From: Acidobacteriaceae bacterium
Lineage (GTDB): Bacteria > Acidobacteriota > Terriglobia > Terriglobales > Acidobacteriaceae
Length of the DNA: 32,679 bases
NCBI GenBank assembly: GCA_027452245.1
Contig: DAIDGW010000222.1
Location: 1-32,679, forward strand
Reading direction: 5' to 3'
This document shows positions 32,312 to 32,679 of this stretch, in pieces; positions within the stretch are counted from its first letter, which is position 1; each line of letters opens with the position of its first letter. Below the pieces are notes generated by a model that saw only the letters and a list, made by a program, of their open reading frames with translations, was not told where the DNA came from and did no database searches. A program made the translations under genes and the position numbers.

Positions 32312-32679
32312 AAAACGAGAAAAAGGATACCTTTCAGTTAAATTCTTGACCGCCGGGAGGTTACGAAGATCGGGGTCGAGGAATATCCGGCAAATCTTTG
32401 AATAGAAAGAGTTTCTTGGCAAAATCCTCAAAACATTGAAGTTAACGTCGGCGGCGAGCGTGTCTTTGGGCGCAGACTGCCGACGAGGGATTCGCTTTCG
32501 GCTATGGGCCATAGATCCATTGTAGAAATTTGAGGGGGGAAAACGGGGTTTGGGAGGGTTTTCAAAAAAGTTTATTTGGGTTGGATTCAGTGAGATGAGC
32601 GGGTATGTGACGCATGTACTTGACTGGGGTGGGGCTGTGGAAAAAAAGGAGACGATCGTCCCTGGGGGCTGAAGCCGCG
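32312..32679. other. Gene-free right end with G-rich upstream region
   Basis: No convincing gene is seen here. It is the upstream region of the Cys/His-motif gene. On the minus strand TACAAT near 32521-32516 could be a -10 box, giving a leader of about 200 nt, but no good -35 box is present. The left part holds the doubtful N-terminal extension of that gene. Confidence 0.5.
32534..32558 (+). other. Potential G-quadruplex motif
   Basis: Four G-runs (6, 4, 3 and 3 G) are separated by 5, 3 and 1 bases on the plus strand. This fits the G3+N1-7 rule. It lies about 220 bp upstream of the chosen start of the minus-strand gene, on the non-transcribed-product side. Function is unproven. Confidence 0.4.

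Noticed and set aside
31733-32341. 202-aa plus-strand frame opposite the Cys/His-motif gene
   Set aside because: It is a Gly/Val/Ala-rich translation typical of an antisense shadow; the minus strand has the conserved Cys/His motif.
1-32679. CRISPR arrays, tRNA or rRNA genes, insertion sequences, prophage
   Set aside because: No direct-repeat array, cloverleaf-like sequence, rRNA stretch, transposase or integrase frame was noticed on either strand; a tRNA scan was not run.

Overview
The window looks like a piece of an Acidobacteriota chromosome, probably Terriglobia. This rests on the gene families and not on a marker gene: a secreted sedolisin-type acid protease, a GT84 / glucoamylase-like glucan synthase, a treZ - GH57/DUF3536 - treY cluster, an Omp85/TamB pair, a carboxypeptidase-regulatory-like protein, a PilZ-like protein and a small Cys/His-motif family. 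I saw no rRNA, tRNA, CRISPR array, transposase or phage gene.

Layout, left to right. Positions 1-2288 (minus) hold a sedolisin protease that runs off the left edge. Positions 2520-10464 (minus) look like a beta-1,2-glucan locus. It has a Tat-exported GH144-like protein, an ABC half-exporter, and 8 bp after that a GT84 glucan synthase with a cyclisation-type domain but no C-terminal GH94 domain. Positions 10595-11584 (plus) encode a membrane-anchored regulatory-like protein. Positions 11702-18847 (plus) form a tight trehalose operon: treZ, a GH57/DUF3536 enzyme and treY, with a plausible promoter in front. Positions 18963-25837 (plus) encode an Omp85 (TamA-like) outer-membrane protein and a TamB-like partner. 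A YihY-family membrane protein (25860-26747, minus) converges on tamB.

The most unusual part is 26868-29612 (plus): a radical SAM protein, a short rhodanese, and a DUF1624/HGSNAT-like membrane acyltransferase. The rhodanese frame (28045-28392) is interrupted by one TGA. That TGA lies exactly where relatives have the second Cys of the active-site CxCPxEA motif. The frame continues after it through a complete rhodanese C-terminal half. A perfect 6-bp hairpin with a GUU loop follows at a spacing compatible with a bacterial SECIS element. I read this as a candidate selenocysteine rhodanese (C-T-U-P-H-E-A). A nonsense mutation is the main alternative.

The right end holds a YheT-type hydrolase (minus), an FmdB-type zinc-ribbon protein, a PilZ-like protein, and a Cys/His-motif protein (minus) with a long, partly G-rich upstream region. 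All calls come from reading the sequence and recalling families. No database search was run.
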